Shown here: positions 46,774 through 55,687 of the stretch, one piece after another
How positions within the stretch are numbered: the stretch's first letter is position 1
Layout of the letters: every line of letters starts with the position of its first letter
NCBI RefSeq assembly: GCF_900452395.1
Contig: NZ_UGNV01000001.1
Span: 769,501 to 833,500, forward strand
Reading direction: 5' to 3'
From: Legionella beliardensis
GTDB lineage: Bacteria > Pseudomonadota > Gammaproteobacteria > Legionellales > Legionellaceae
Length of the DNA stretch: 64,000 nt
Program-made: the position numbers and the translations under genes
The notes under the pieces: generated by a model
Databases searched by the model: none
The model's input: the letters and a program-made list of their open reading frames with translations, nothing else
What the model was told of the DNA's origin: nothing

Positions 46774-47913
46774 ATGAAAATCTTTATTGTATTTGGTACT
46801 AGACCAGAAGCTATTAAGATGATTCCTGTTATTAAAGAACTAAAAAAAAGAAATTTTGCCCAAATAGAGATATGTATAACGTCGCAGCATACATTTATGT
46901 TACAACAAGTTTTATCGCTTTTTGATATTCAGTGTGATTATGATTTAAATATCATGAAATATGATCAAACGATCACAGAAACATTAACATCCGCTTTATC
47001 CGGTTTAAATGAGCTATTTCAGAAGCATAAACCAAATAGAGTCTTAGTTCATGGTGACACAACAACGACATTTGCAGGCGCGCTAGCTGCTTTTTATAAT
47101 CATATCCCTGTCGGCCATGTTGAAGCAGGCATACGAAGCCACAATATTTATTCGCCTTGGCCTGAAGAAATCAATAGAAAACTAGCAGGTACTATTGCCG
47201 ATTTACATTTTGCGCCTACCTTCCATACAGCAAAAAATTTATTATTAGAAGGGGTCAAGGAAAGTCATATCTATATTACTGGCAATACGGTGGTTGATAT
47301 CTTATTAGAAACCAAGAAAATAATCGCTAAACGTAGGATGAAAAAACAATTAGATGAGAAATTTTCCTACCTCGATCCACGTAAAAAATTATTATTAATT
47401 ACGGTGCATAGGCGCGAAATTTTTGGTAAATCTTTTGCAGCAATTTGCAAAGCATTGGCAGCAATAGCAAAATTCAACGATGTACAGTTGATTTTTCCAG
47501 TTCATTTAAATCCCCATGTTCAAGCGCCCGTTAAAAAATATTTATCTAATATTAAAAATATTTTTTTAATTGAGCCACAGGATTATTTCTCAATGCTTTA
47601 TTTAATGCAGCGTTGTTACGTGGTATTAACAGACTCAGGAGGCATCCAAGAAGAAGCGCCTGCCTTTAATAAACCTTTAATTGTAATGCGCGAAATAACA
47701 GAAAGAGTGGAAGGCTTGTCAGCAGGTGTTGCCAAATTAGTAGGTGTAAGAAAAGAAGGTATTGTGAAAGCAACTCAAGAGATTTTAGAAGATAGAAAAA
47801 TTTATGAGGCAATGGCGCGCGTAAGTAATCCCTATGGCGATGGCAAAGCAGCGCAAAGAATTGCTGATGTTATTGTTAACAGTCATAATATGGGTTTTTT
47901 AAATCAATTTTAA
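46774..47913 (+). CDS. wecB: UDP-N-acetylglucosamine 2-epimerase (WecB type)
   Basis: 379 aa, the usual length. Signatures: FGTRPEAIKMIPVI, HGDTTTTFAGALAAF, VEAGIRS, PEEINRKLAGTIAD and TDSGGIQEEAP. It interconverts UDP-GlcNAc and UDP-ManNAc in the cytoplasm. It is the fourth gene of the exopolysaccharide operon, 25 bp after the NfrB-like gene, and would supply UDP-ManNAc to that glycosyltransferase. E. coli NfrC, needed for phage N4 infection, is WecB. No other ECA or capsule genes are present. Confidence 0.92.
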   Translation: MKIFIVFGTRPEAIKMIPVIKELKKRNFAQIEICITSQHTFMLQQVLSLFDIQCDYDLNIMKYDQTITETLTSALSGLNELFQKHKPNRVLVHGDTTTTFAGALAAFYNHIPVGHVEAGIRSHNIYSPWPEEINRKLAGTIADLHFAPTFHTAKNLLLEGVKESHIYITGNTVVDILLETKKIIAKRRMKKQLDEKFSYLDPRKKLLLITVHRREIFGKSFAAICKALAAIAKFNDVQLIFPVHLNPHVQAPVKKYLSNIKNIFLIEPQDYFSMLYLMQRCYVVLTDSGGIQEEAPAFNKPLIVMREITERVEGLSAGVAKLVGVRKEGIVKATQEILEDRKIYEAMARVSNPYGDGKAAQRIADVIVNSHNMGFLNQF

Positions 47914-47945
47914 AAAACGTGTTTAATATAACTAATAGGAATAAT

Positions 47946-49967
47946 ATGCCATTAGCTTTAAAAGTATTCTCTTTTATGATTTTTTTTGTGAGTGCTTCTT
48001 TAAGTGCTACTACTATCAATGCTAGCGATAACTTGCATTTAGATTGGCTAGATACAAAGGTTGCTCCGGGTGAGAATTTTTACCGCTATGCAAACGGTAC
48101 TTGGCAAAAGAATAATCCTATACCACCTGATTACTCAAGTTGGAGTACGTTTAATAGTTTGCAACAACAAATCCAGGATAAAATTCATGACATGCTAATT
48201 AAAGCGGCTGCTAATAAGCAGGCCGTTTCTGGAAGCATTGAGCAGAAAATTGGTGATTTTTATTACAGTGGTATGGATGAAGATGCAATTAATAAATTAG
48301 GCGTGACACCACTGCAATCTTTTTTAGATCGTATTAATAGTATTCAAAGCTATGCTGATTTACAAACCGTGATAACCGAATTACAGCTAATCGGGGTCGA
48401 TGCCTTGTTTGGTTTTGGCAGCATGACAGATTATAAAAATAGCAAGCGTATGATTGGGGTTGCTATGCAAGGCGGATTAGGCTTACCTGACAGGGATTAT
48501 TATCTTAGCGATGATCCTAAGTTTAAAGCAATTCGTGATACTTATCTTAAACATATTACTCGTGTATTTGAGTTAGCAGGTGATAATCAAGCAACTGCCA
48601 AGCATGAAGCATCTGTCGTTATGGTAATAGAAACAGCTTTGGCAAAGGTTTCTATGTCGCAGGTTAAACAACGCGATATAAAAGCCACATTTAACATCAT
48701 GGATCGCAAGCAGTTAGAACAACTCACCCCTAATTTCTCTTGGCCAACTTATTTCGCTGCTATTGGTCTGGCTCATATCAAATCAATTAATGTCGGCATG
48801 CCTGATTTCTTTAAAGAAATGAGTAAAATGTTACAGGTTACCAGCCTCGAAGACTGGAAAATATATTTACGCTGGCACCTTTATGATGCATTTGCGTCTT
48901 ATTTAGCAAAACCGTGGGTTGATGAAAATTTTAATATGGTTACTGCTTTATCAGGCGCACAGCAGCTGTTGCCACGCTGGAAAAGGGTTGTTAATACGGA
49001 AAATAGCCTGCTAGGTTTTGCAATTGGTAAATTGTATGTAGAAAAGTATTTTTCTCAAAAAGAAAAACAGACAGTGTTAGCTATTTTACATAATATTCGT
49101 CAAGCATTGCAGCTCGATTTAAAAACCCTTAGTTGGATGACGCCAGCCACGAGACAAGCTGCTCTAAAAAAACTTGCCTTAATGGAAGAGCGGGTTGGCT
49201 ACCCAGATAAATGGCGTGATTATTCTAAGTTAAAAATTGATAGAGGCCCTTATGTATTAAATATTATCCGCGCTAATCAATTTTTAATTAAGCGCGATTT
49301 AAATAAAATTGATAAACCAGTAGATAGGGATGAATGGGGCATGACGCCACAAACAATTAATGCCTACTATGATCCTTCTATGAATAATATCAATATTCCT
49401 GCAGGCATCTTACAACCACCGTTTTTTGATCCTAATGCACCAGAGGCAGTTAATTATGGTTCCATTGGCTTTGTTATTGGACATGAAATAACCCATGGTT
49501 TTGATGATCAGGGTGCTCAATTTGATGGTCATGGTAATTTAGAAAATTGGTGGGCTAAAGAGGATTGGGCACGGTTTCATCAGGCAACGGAATGTATTGT
49601 CAAACAATATTCAGGCTATAAAGTAGATGGTTTGGCCATACAAGGAAATCTCGTAGTAGGCGAGGCAACTGCGGATTTAGGTGGGGTGTTATTAGCCTAT
49701 CTTGCTTTTCATCATTCGCAAGCGTATAAGCAGGCTAAAACAATTGACGGCTTTACCCCCGATCAGCAGTTCTTTCTAGGCGTTGCCCACGTTTGGGCAA
49801 GTAACATAAGGCCAGAGCAATTACGCAATGCCATAACGCTTGATCCACACCCGCCAGCAGCTTATCGGGTCAATGGTACGCTAGCCAATATTCCACAATT
49901 TGCAGCAGCATTTGGTATTAAGAAACCGAGCCCCATGATTAATGATGAGCGCTGCGTTATTTGGTAA
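47946..49967 (+). CDS. M13 family zinc metallopeptidase
   Basis: 673 aa, using ATG 47946 (TAGGA 5 bases before); an upstream GTG at 47919 is less likely. Signal peptide MPLALKVFSFMIFFVSASLSA. Zinc site H513E514ITH517, with E573 in GEATADLGG and the NAYY...NIPAGILQPPFFDP region typical of neprilysin-like enzymes. The C-terminal motif ends in CVIW. It would degrade small peptides in the periplasm or outside the cell. It begins 32 bp after wecB; co-transcription is possible, but no functional link to the glycan is evident. Confidence 0.92.
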   Translation: MPLALKVFSFMIFFVSASLSATTINASDNLHLDWLDTKVAPGENFYRYANGTWQKNNPIPPDYSSWSTFNSLQQQIQDKIHDMLIKAAANKQAVSGSIEQKIGDFYYSGMDEDAINKLGVTPLQSFLDRINSIQSYADLQTVITELQLIGVDALFGFGSMTDYKNSKRMIGVAMQGGLGLPDRDYYLSDDPKFKAIRDTYLKHITRVFELAGDNQATAKHEASVVMVIETALAKVSMSQVKQRDIKATFNIMDRKQLEQLTPNFSWPTYFAAIGLAHIKSINVGMPDFFKEMSKMLQVTSLEDWKIYLRWHLYDAFASYLAKPWVDENFNMVTALSGAQQLLPRWKRVVNTENSLLGFAIGKLYVEKYFSQKEKQTVLAILHNIRQALQLDLKTLSWMTPATRQAALKKLALMEERVGYPDKWRDYSKLKIDRGPYVLNIIRANQFLIKRDLNKIDKPVDRDEWGMTPQTINAYYDPSMNNINIPAGILQPPFFDPNAPEAVNYGSIGFVIGHEITHGFDDQGAQFDGHGNLENWWAKEDWARFHQATECIVKQYSGYKVDGLAIQGNLVVGEATADLGGVLLAYLAFHHSQAYKQAKTIDGFTPDQQFFLGVAHVWASNIRPEQLRNAITLDPHPPAAYRVNGTLANIPQFAAAFGIKKPSPMINDERCVIW

Positions 49968-50389
49968 TCACCTTGTTGTGTGGATACAATAAGTGATCAA
50001 AACGACCTTGTAGCCTGGGTGAAACGCAGTGAAACCCGGGTTCCGGCCCTTTGGGCCTGCGCCTGAGCTACATTTTAATTTATCTACGCAACAATAACCA
50101 TTAGTAATTGCCTGTCGATTAGTTAGATTAAACACTAAATCATGTTTAATCTAAGGTAATCAAAAATAGGAAAAATCGTTATTACGAGCCTCATCGGCGA
50201 AGGTTTAAAAGGGCAGCTAACAAATTGGTTAAATTGGCCTTAAAGCAAATGAACGTTTTTAGTACTAATTAAAGTTATTTTACGATAAACTATGCTTTTT
50301 TTATTAACAGCTTAATTGTTGTAAATGAAAATTCACTTAAAATATTATTATAATATAGTTGATTAGAATAATTTTTAATTAGGTAAAAA
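49968..50389. repeat. Intergenic region with a second enclosed AGCCTGGGT element
   Basis: The element spans about 49972-50096: TTGTTGTGTGGATA at the left, TATCTACGCAACAA at the right, and a ~62-bp core (50010-50072) in the opposite orientation to the copy at 30744-30864. The remaining ~290 bp are AT-rich, with no gene seen. Confidence 0.7.
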
Positions 50390-51157
50390 ATGAGCTATAC
50401 GATTTCAACATTCTATAAATTCACCCCTCTCCCCGCTTATGAAACGATGAAAGAACCGTTACTCATGGCTATGAAGGACAAGGATATTCGGGGCACAATT
50501 ATTTTAGCTGCCGAAGGGGTCAATGGTACATTTTGTGGCAGTGTTGAGGCAGTCGATTATTTAGAAAATTATTTAAGAAGTTATGCTAATTTAAGCGATT
50601 TATCGTTTCGTAGAACCTTTGATGATTTAAATCCTTTTGATAAAGCGAAAGTAAAATTACGTAAAGAAATTGTGACGCTAGGGGCACCTGAAGTGAACCC
50701 GGTAGAGCTTACAGGTACTCATTTAAACCCTGACGAATGGAATGAATTATTAGCTGATCCTAATGTGGTTGTTATTGACACTAGAAATGACTATGAGGTA
50801 AAGCTAGGTACGTTTAAGGGTGCAATAAACCCTGAGACTGAAAACTTTAGAGATTTCCCTGACTATGTTGCCAAACATTTAATCGACAAAAAAGATAAAA
50901 AAATTGCCATGTGTTGCACTGGTGGTATTCGTTGTGAAAAATCAACGTCGTATTTAAAAAAACTAGGTTTTGAACAGGTTTACCAATTACAAGGCGGTAT
51001 TTTAAATTATCTTGAAACTGTTCCTGTTGAAAAATCGAAATGGGAAGGGCATTGCTTTGTATTTGATGAACGCGTTGCGCTTGATCATGGCTTAAAGAGC
51101 TTAGCGAAGGGGTCAATTGATTCAGAGTGGAAAAATAAAAATAGAAAGAAAGCCTAA
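50390..51157 (+). CDS. trhO: tRNA U34 hydroxylase TrhO (rhodanese-like)
   Basis: 255 aa. An N-terminal acylphosphatase-like region, then a rhodanese domain with the active-site loop [11 protein letters not shown] and the [15 protein letters not shown] motif. This is the YceA/TrhO family, which forms 5-hydroxyuridine at position 34 of tRNAs using O2. An older annotation is rhodanese-related sulfurtransferase. Single gene; TTAGGTAAAAA precedes the ATG. Confidence 0.92.
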   Translation: MSYTISTFYKFTPLPAYETMKEPLLMAMKDKDIRGTIILAAEGVNGTFCGSVEAVDYLENYLRSYANLSDLSFRRTFDDLNPFDKAKVKLRKEIVTLGAPEVNPVELTGTHLNPDEWNELLADPNVVVIDTRNDYEVKLGTFKGAINPETENFRDFPDYVAKHLIDKKDKKIAMCCTGGIRCEKSTSYLKKLGFEQVYQLQGGILNYLETVPVEKSKWEGHCFVFDERVALDHGLKSLAKGSIDSEWKNKNRKKA

Positions 51158-51346
51158 AGCTTGGCGGAAAGCGTTGATCACCCAAAAATCTTTAAAACTT
51201 AATTTAACTTAAAGATCTTTATTAAGAAATAGCATTAATTAAAGAAAGTGCAGATTCCTTTATTAACGTATCTATGATATGACCAAACTTGTTGAAAAGG
51301 GTTTGTTTATTGTTAATTTAATTAGTTCGTGCTAGTATTTTTTCTG

Positions 51347-51655
51347 ATGAAGACATCTATTATCAAGCTAATTAAATGCTTTCTTGTCTGCGGCTTAGCG
51401 CTACTTTTGTGTAAGCCCATGTTGTTCTATATGAGCAATCAAGGCTCTGCCACGACGCAATACACGCAAGCAACCGAATGCCCGACTCGGGCTGCAATTA
51501 ATGCTGTCTGCCAATCATCAACTTATTATACAGCGATAGAAAATGAATTAGGTTTTATGCCTTATCTATTCGTTGGGCTTGGGTTATTATTTTTTACACT
51601 AACTAAGTTCTCTTCATGTGCTCCTATTGAACGGCCTTTTAAGCCACCAATTTAA
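51347..51655 (+). CDS. Small membrane protein, unknown
   Basis: 102 aa from ATG 51347; a GTG at 51329 would add six hydrophobic residues. Two hydrophobic helices (about 5-27 and 71-86) flank a ~45-residue loop with two cysteines (C45, C55), plus a cysteine near the C-terminus. No clear ribosome binding site at either start. Not recognised. It precedes the DsbD-like gene by about 145 bp, so its loop cysteines might be oxidised or reduced by the Dsb system (speculative). Confidence 0.5.
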   Translation: MKTSIIKLIKCFLVCGLALLLCKPMLFYMSNQGSATTQYTQATECPTRAAINAVCQSSTYYTAIENELGFMPYLFVGLGLLFFTLTKFSSCAPIERPFKPPI

Positions 51656-51801
51656 ATCCTCTAGTTTAAAAAATTTTCTTTTTCCTAATCATAAGGTTTA
51701 GGCTGCTTTGTTTTTGGCAGCGGCTTAAGGCTTAATTATTTGATTAGGGATTGTTAATGGTAGGTATGCTTATGGCTGCCTAACTAATTGATGAGGATTC
51801 T

Positions 51802-53133
51802 ATGAAAACGATTAGATATTTATTAAGCTTCATTGGGCTTATGTGTATTGCTCAATCTACGTGGGCTTTAGGTTTTAGTTCGTCAAACCCTGAAACCTTA
51901 ATGCATTTTATTCAGAATAATAATCCATTGGTTTACCTAAGTGCCTTTTTTGGACTTGGTTTATTACTTGCATTCACACCTTGTGTTTTACCTATGGTGC
52001 CTATCTTATCAGGCATTATCGTTGGCCAGCGTTCTCTTTCATCGGCAAGAGCTTGGCGATTGTCTTTAGCTTATGTAATTGGTATGGCTGTAACGTACGC
52101 AGTAGCGGGTATGTTAGCGGCCTATTTAGGTAATACCTTACAAACACTGATGCAACGCCCTCTAATTATTGGCGCTTTTAGTGGTTTATTTGTCGTGATG
52201 GCTTTGACCATGCTAGGGCTGTTTGAATTAAGAGTACCTGCCTTTCTTAATGGACGATTAACCCCTGTAAATCAAAATAATCGCAGTTTTCTCTCGGTTG
52301 CTTTGATGGGTGTGATGTCAACCTTGATTGTTTCTCCTTGTGTCACAGCACCTTTAATTGGTGTCTTAACTTACATTGGGCAAAATGGGCAGGTACTAAA
52401 GGGTGGGTTAATTCTCTTTATTATGGCGCTAGGTATGGGCATGCCTTTACTGTTAGTCGGGGCTGGGTATGGCTCTTTTTTGCCTAAAACGGGTCCTTGG
52501 ATGGTTAAAATAAAACAGTTTTTTGGCATTTTGATGTTAGGGATTGCCATATGGATGTTATCTAGAGTCGTCCCTGAGCCGATCGTTAATGTCTTATGGG
52601 CTTTACTGCTTGTTTTGGCTAGTTTTTATTTAGGCCTTTTTCAAACTAAATCATCACTAGGGGAGCGAGCGATGCAAGCGTTAGGCCTGCTTGCATTAAT
52701 AGGAAGTGGGGCGATGCTGTATGAGTCTCAATCTACTTTTCTGAAATCACCTACCATTGTAGAGGCTACGCAAGCTCCATTTATCAAAGTGGACACGTTA
52801 CAAGCCATTGAAGAGCATTTAACGCGGGCAAAACAAGAAAATAAGCCAGTGTTTCTTGAATTTTATGCAACTTGGTGTAGTGACTGTCAAGGCATGGAAA
52901 CTAAGGTATTTAATCAGCCCGAGGTGATTAAAGCTATGTCTGGTTTAGTGAATATAAAAGTCAATATAAGCACTGATACGCCGGAAGCACGTAAAATTAA
53001 AAAGAGGTTTGCCATTTATGGTTTACCTGAAATGATCTTTTTTGATGCTAAAGGTAAAGAGCAAAGCCAATTAACGGCCGCTGGCTATTTAGATAAATCA
53101 CAGCTGCTCGCTTTATTACATAGGGCTGTATAA
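51802..53133 (+). CDS. DsbD-like thiol:disulfide interchange protein, short form
   Basis: 443 aa. Signal peptide (about 1-22, ending ALG), then a CcdA/DsbD-beta membrane domain with eight helices and the reactive pair C61 (TPCVLPM) and C180 (SPCVTAP). A C-terminal thioredoxin domain carries C359SDC362 (YATWCSDCQGM). The usual N-terminal DsbD-alpha immunoglobulin domain is missing. It would carry electrons from cytoplasmic thioredoxin to periplasmic substrates. E. coli DsbD is about 565 aa; this shorter type also exists in other bacteria. GATGAGGATTCT precedes the ATG. Confidence 0.87.
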   Translation: MKTIRYLLSFIGLMCIAQSTWALGFSSSNPETLMHFIQNNNPLVYLSAFFGLGLLLAFTPCVLPMVPILSGIIVGQRSLSSARAWRLSLAYVIGMAVTYAVAGMLAAYLGNTLQTLMQRPLIIGAFSGLFVVMALTMLGLFELRVPAFLNGRLTPVNQNNRSFLSVALMGVMSTLIVSPCVTAPLIGVLTYIGQNGQVLKGGLILFIMALGMGMPLLLVGAGYGSFLPKTGPWMVKIKQFFGILMLGIAIWMLSRVVPEPIVNVLWALLLVLASFYLGLFQTKSSLGERAMQALGLLALIGSGAMLYESQSTFLKSPTIVEATQAPFIKVDTLQAIEEHLTRAKQENKPVFLEFYATWCSDCQGMETKVFNQPEVIKAMSGLVNIKVNISTDTPEARKIKKRFAIYGLPEMIFFDAKGKEQSQLTAAGYLDKSQLLALLHRAV

Positions 53134-53154
53134 ATTACGCCATTGCGAGCCGGC

Positions 53155-53386
53155 ATTGTTGCGTGGATAAACTAAAAACGTAGCCTGGGTGAAACAAAGT
53201 GAAACCCGGGTTTCGGCCCTACGGGCCTGCACCCAGGCTACATTTACTACGCTACATAGTCAGCTTTGCTTTAAAGCCGCCATTTGATTTTAATCCCCAT
53301 TTGCTCCTCTTTGCGAAGCAATCCAAAACGATGCTTTATTATAAATCGTAGGTGGATTGCTTCACTTTGTTCGCAATGACATCAAT
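53155..53386. repeat. Composite repeat region after the DsbD-like gene
   Basis: It contains the left inverted end ATTGTTGCGTGGATA (53155-53169), a complete AGCCTGGGT core (about 53180-53243, reverse orientation) without its right end, then a TTGCGAAGCAATCCA...GGATTGCTTCACTTTG copy of the GCTTCACC family (about 53308-53385). The gap to 53512 is otherwise AT-rich with no gene seen. Confidence 0.75.
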
Positions 53387-53512
53387 TTTTATGCTTTGCA
53401 CTAAAGAAAAATTTAACGCTTGCTAGAGGTCTACTATTTAAGCTGTTGCAAATAAAACAATAGTTTTTTAAGATGCTCGACTATAAATTATTAATTATTA
53501 CTCCTAGTTGAA

Positions 53513-54754
53513 TTGAATTCTATAATAGATAATCTAAAAGCGTTTAATGTTTATATTAATGGAGGAAGCTCGCGCGCTTTAAAGAAAGAATTAAAGTATT
53601 ACAATAATAATCTTGATGAATTAAAAATTAATTTCCATAAAACTATTATTGCTCATGATGAAGACGTACTAGAGCAAGTTCAGGCTCTATTAACTAATTT
53701 AAATATTCCTAAAGCCCAATGGCCGCGTTATATCAAGCAAAAAAATATCTACCAGTTTTTAGAAAAATTAAATAGACGCGGATTTATACAAATTGTATAT
53801 ATTTTGCAGTTAATTGATGAGAAAACGCAATTTAGTCGTATAAAGCTTGCGGGTCTTAGCTTTGGTGCCTTATCTCTTGGTGTTGGTTCACTCTTTATAC
53901 CCGAGCTAAAAGGCTTAAGAATTGCCTTGCAATCCTTTATTTTATCAGTATTTAGCCTGCCTGTTTTAAGCTTAATTTCTAAAACAATTTCAACGGCTTA
54001 TTATTTATATACTAATCATTCTGATAAGAAAAAAACATCTGCAAGCCGCTGGCAAGATAATGCTTTTATTTTAGCAGGCTTTGCCGTAAATGTGATTGGA
54101 TACCTTATTTGGATTATTCTGGCAGGTTCCGTAACACCTCTTATGGCGGCGCTCTTTTTGTTTGCTTCTTTTTTAAATGTAGCTAAAGAAATTATTTCGC
54201 TAGGGCAATATGCCATCAAATATAAAAATAGAGAGCCCATTCCTACCACCGATAACTTAAATATTTACCGTACTTACGTGCGCAATGAGTATAATTATTT
54301 TAGACAGCGTAATGCAGTGTTTATTGAGCTGGTAGCCGCAGTATTATTAGTTGGTGTAATGGCCATTGGCTCGTTTGTACCTGGTGGGGCTGTAGTTACC
54401 ATTTGTACGCTTTTAGCAATAGCAGCCATTGCTTTAGTGAAAAAATTTTTGCTAGCTAGAAATGAGAAAATAATTAGGGAGCGTTTGCAATCGCAATTAG
54501 AACATGTCAAGGAAGTTGAGGATAAATTAAAAGCAGCGCCCCAATTAAATAAACAACCAGCCGATGACTTAGATTTAGATACTTATATTGTGCCTGAGAA
54601 TGAATCAGAGCCTAAGCCAGGCCGTTCATCCGCCGTCTCTACAACGAATTATTTACTGGTAAAAAAAGTAAGGTTTCTGCTGTGGCGAAGTCCAAAGCCA
54701 GACTGTGTTGCAATACCTCTGCAGGTGTTAAGCCCGCCTACACCGCGTAGTTAA
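53513..54754 (+). CDS. Multi-helix membrane protein, unknown (possible effector)
   Basis: 413 aa from a TTG start; the frame is closed 18 bp upstream, so no longer form exists, and the ribosome binding site is poor. A charged N-terminal third (about 1-110) is followed by about six hydrophobic helices in pairs (about 114-160, 184-228 and 272-312), and a coiled-coil C-terminus (ERLQSQLEHVKEVEDKLKAAP) with a Pro- and Glu-rich end. This layout of helix pairs in a large soluble protein is common in type IV effectors that act on host membranes, but I have no direct evidence of secretion. Not recognised. A hairpin follows. Confidence 0.55.
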   Translation: MNSIIDNLKAFNVYINGGSSRALKKELKYYNNNLDELKINFHKTIIAHDEDVLEQVQALLTNLNIPKAQWPRYIKQKNIYQFLEKLNRRGFIQIVYILQLIDEKTQFSRIKLAGLSFGALSLGVGSLFIPELKGLRIALQSFILSVFSLPVLSLISKTISTAYYLYTNHSDKKKTSASRWQDNAFILAGFAVNVIGYLIWIILAGSVTPLMAALFLFASFLNVAKEIISLGQYAIKYKNREPIPTTDNLNIYRTYVRNEYNYFRQRNAVFIELVAAVLLVGVMAIGSFVPGGAVVTICTLLAIAAIALVKKFLLARNEKIIRERLQSQLEHVKEVEDKLKAAPQLNKQPADDLDLDTYIVPENESEPKPGRSSAVSTTNYLLVKKVRFLLWRSPKPDCVAIPLQVLSPPTPRS

Positions 54755-54780
54755 TTAGTTAAAGTCGTTTGTTTCAATTT

Positions 54781-54809
54781 GATATAAACGCTATGAAAGC
54801 GTTTATATC
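54781..54809. terminator. Terminator between convergent genes
   Basis: A 12-bp perfect stem GATATAAACGCT/AGCGTTTATATC and a 5-base loop, between the membrane gene (+) and the acidic gene (-). Confidence 0.7.
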
Positions 54810-54843
54810 ACTAAATGAATGTTATTTCGTAACATGTGAAACT

Positions 54844-55518
54844 TTAAAGGCCAGGATTTTTGCGATGTACTTCTTGATCATCTACATCTAAATTATCTTG
54901 AGGTTTTGGAGCGTCTTTTTTAGGCTCTTCTTTAGCCTGTTGTAATTGTTCTTTTTTTAATATAGTATTGAGTCGCGCTAAGCCTTGCTGGAGCTTGTCA
55001 TTTGCTGGCTGGTTCTTGTCATTAGCGGACTTTTCTAAATCTTCTTCTACTTGCTTTTTAATGTCTGCAAGATTTGCGCCTTCATACATTTTGCCTGAGC
55101 CACAAGAAAACACATAATAACCTGAGGGTTTTCTATTTTGATCAACTTCACACACTAAGAATTCTTTAGGAGGTTGGCCTTCTGCTTGTTGCTTAAAAAA
55201 GTCTTTTGCTTCGTCGCGCGAGTTAAAAACTAAGGTGCCATCTGGTTCAACCTTATCCTTGCCATGTTGTTTTGTGAAAGCCTCAACGATTTCTGCCCAA
55301 TGTTTATTGTCAGATTTACTGGCAAACCTTGCTTTTTCTTGCGCATCTTCATCTTCATCTTCATCTTCATCTGACCCAAATAAATTGGTTGGCTCTGGAG
55401 TAGAATCCTCATTCATTTTTTGAAATCTTTCCCGCTCTAAGCGCTCCTCTTCCTCTCTTTTTTGCTGTGCTAAGTCCTCTTGCTCTTTTTTCTTCTTAAT
55501 TTCAGTCTTAGTATCCAT
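54844..55518 (-). CDS. Charged acidic orphan protein, effector-like
   Basis: 224 aa. The N-terminus is a charged coiled coil (KKKKEQEDLAQQKREEEERL, about 8-27), followed by an Asp/Glu-only run (SDEDEDEDEDAQE, about 50-60), a compact central domain (HWAEIVEAFTKQHGKDKVEP, then VFNSRDEAKDFFKQQAEG and a strand-rich VCEVDQNRKPSGYYVFSC), and a C-terminal helical part with EEPKKDAP. No signal peptide. The acidic repeat is encoded by a run of tcttca triplets on the top strand, prone to slippage. Not recognised. Glu-rich C-termini are seen in Dot/Icm substrates, but this one is not diagnostic. Confidence 0.6.
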   Translation of the reverse strand: MDTKTEIKKKKEQEDLAQQKREEEERLERERFQKMNEDSTPEPTNLFGSDEDEDEDEDAQEKARFASKSDNKHWAEIVEAFTKQHGKDKVEPDGTLVFNSRDEAKDFFKQQAEGQPPKEFLVCEVDQNRKPSGYYVFSCGSGKMYEGANLADIKKQVEEDLEKSANDKNQPANDKLQQGLARLNTILKKEQLQQAKEEPKKDAPKPQDNLDVDDQEVHRKNPGL

Positions 55519-55687
55519 AGTAAATCTCGCTTACATAAAATAGTGTTTTTATATTATACAATATGCGTTAAAATTTTAAAAGGGCTAGTATAGGGTTCAA
55601 GAACATGGCTTAAATAACGTTTGCTTCTAGCCTCACCTAAGCTTTCCTTGTAAACTAGCGCTTAAATTAATTATTGCTCAAAATGAT

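Noticed and set aside
54295-54510. 71-codon minus-strand frame inside the multi-helix membrane gene
   Set aside because: No ribosome binding site and overlaps the hydrophobic part of the real gene.
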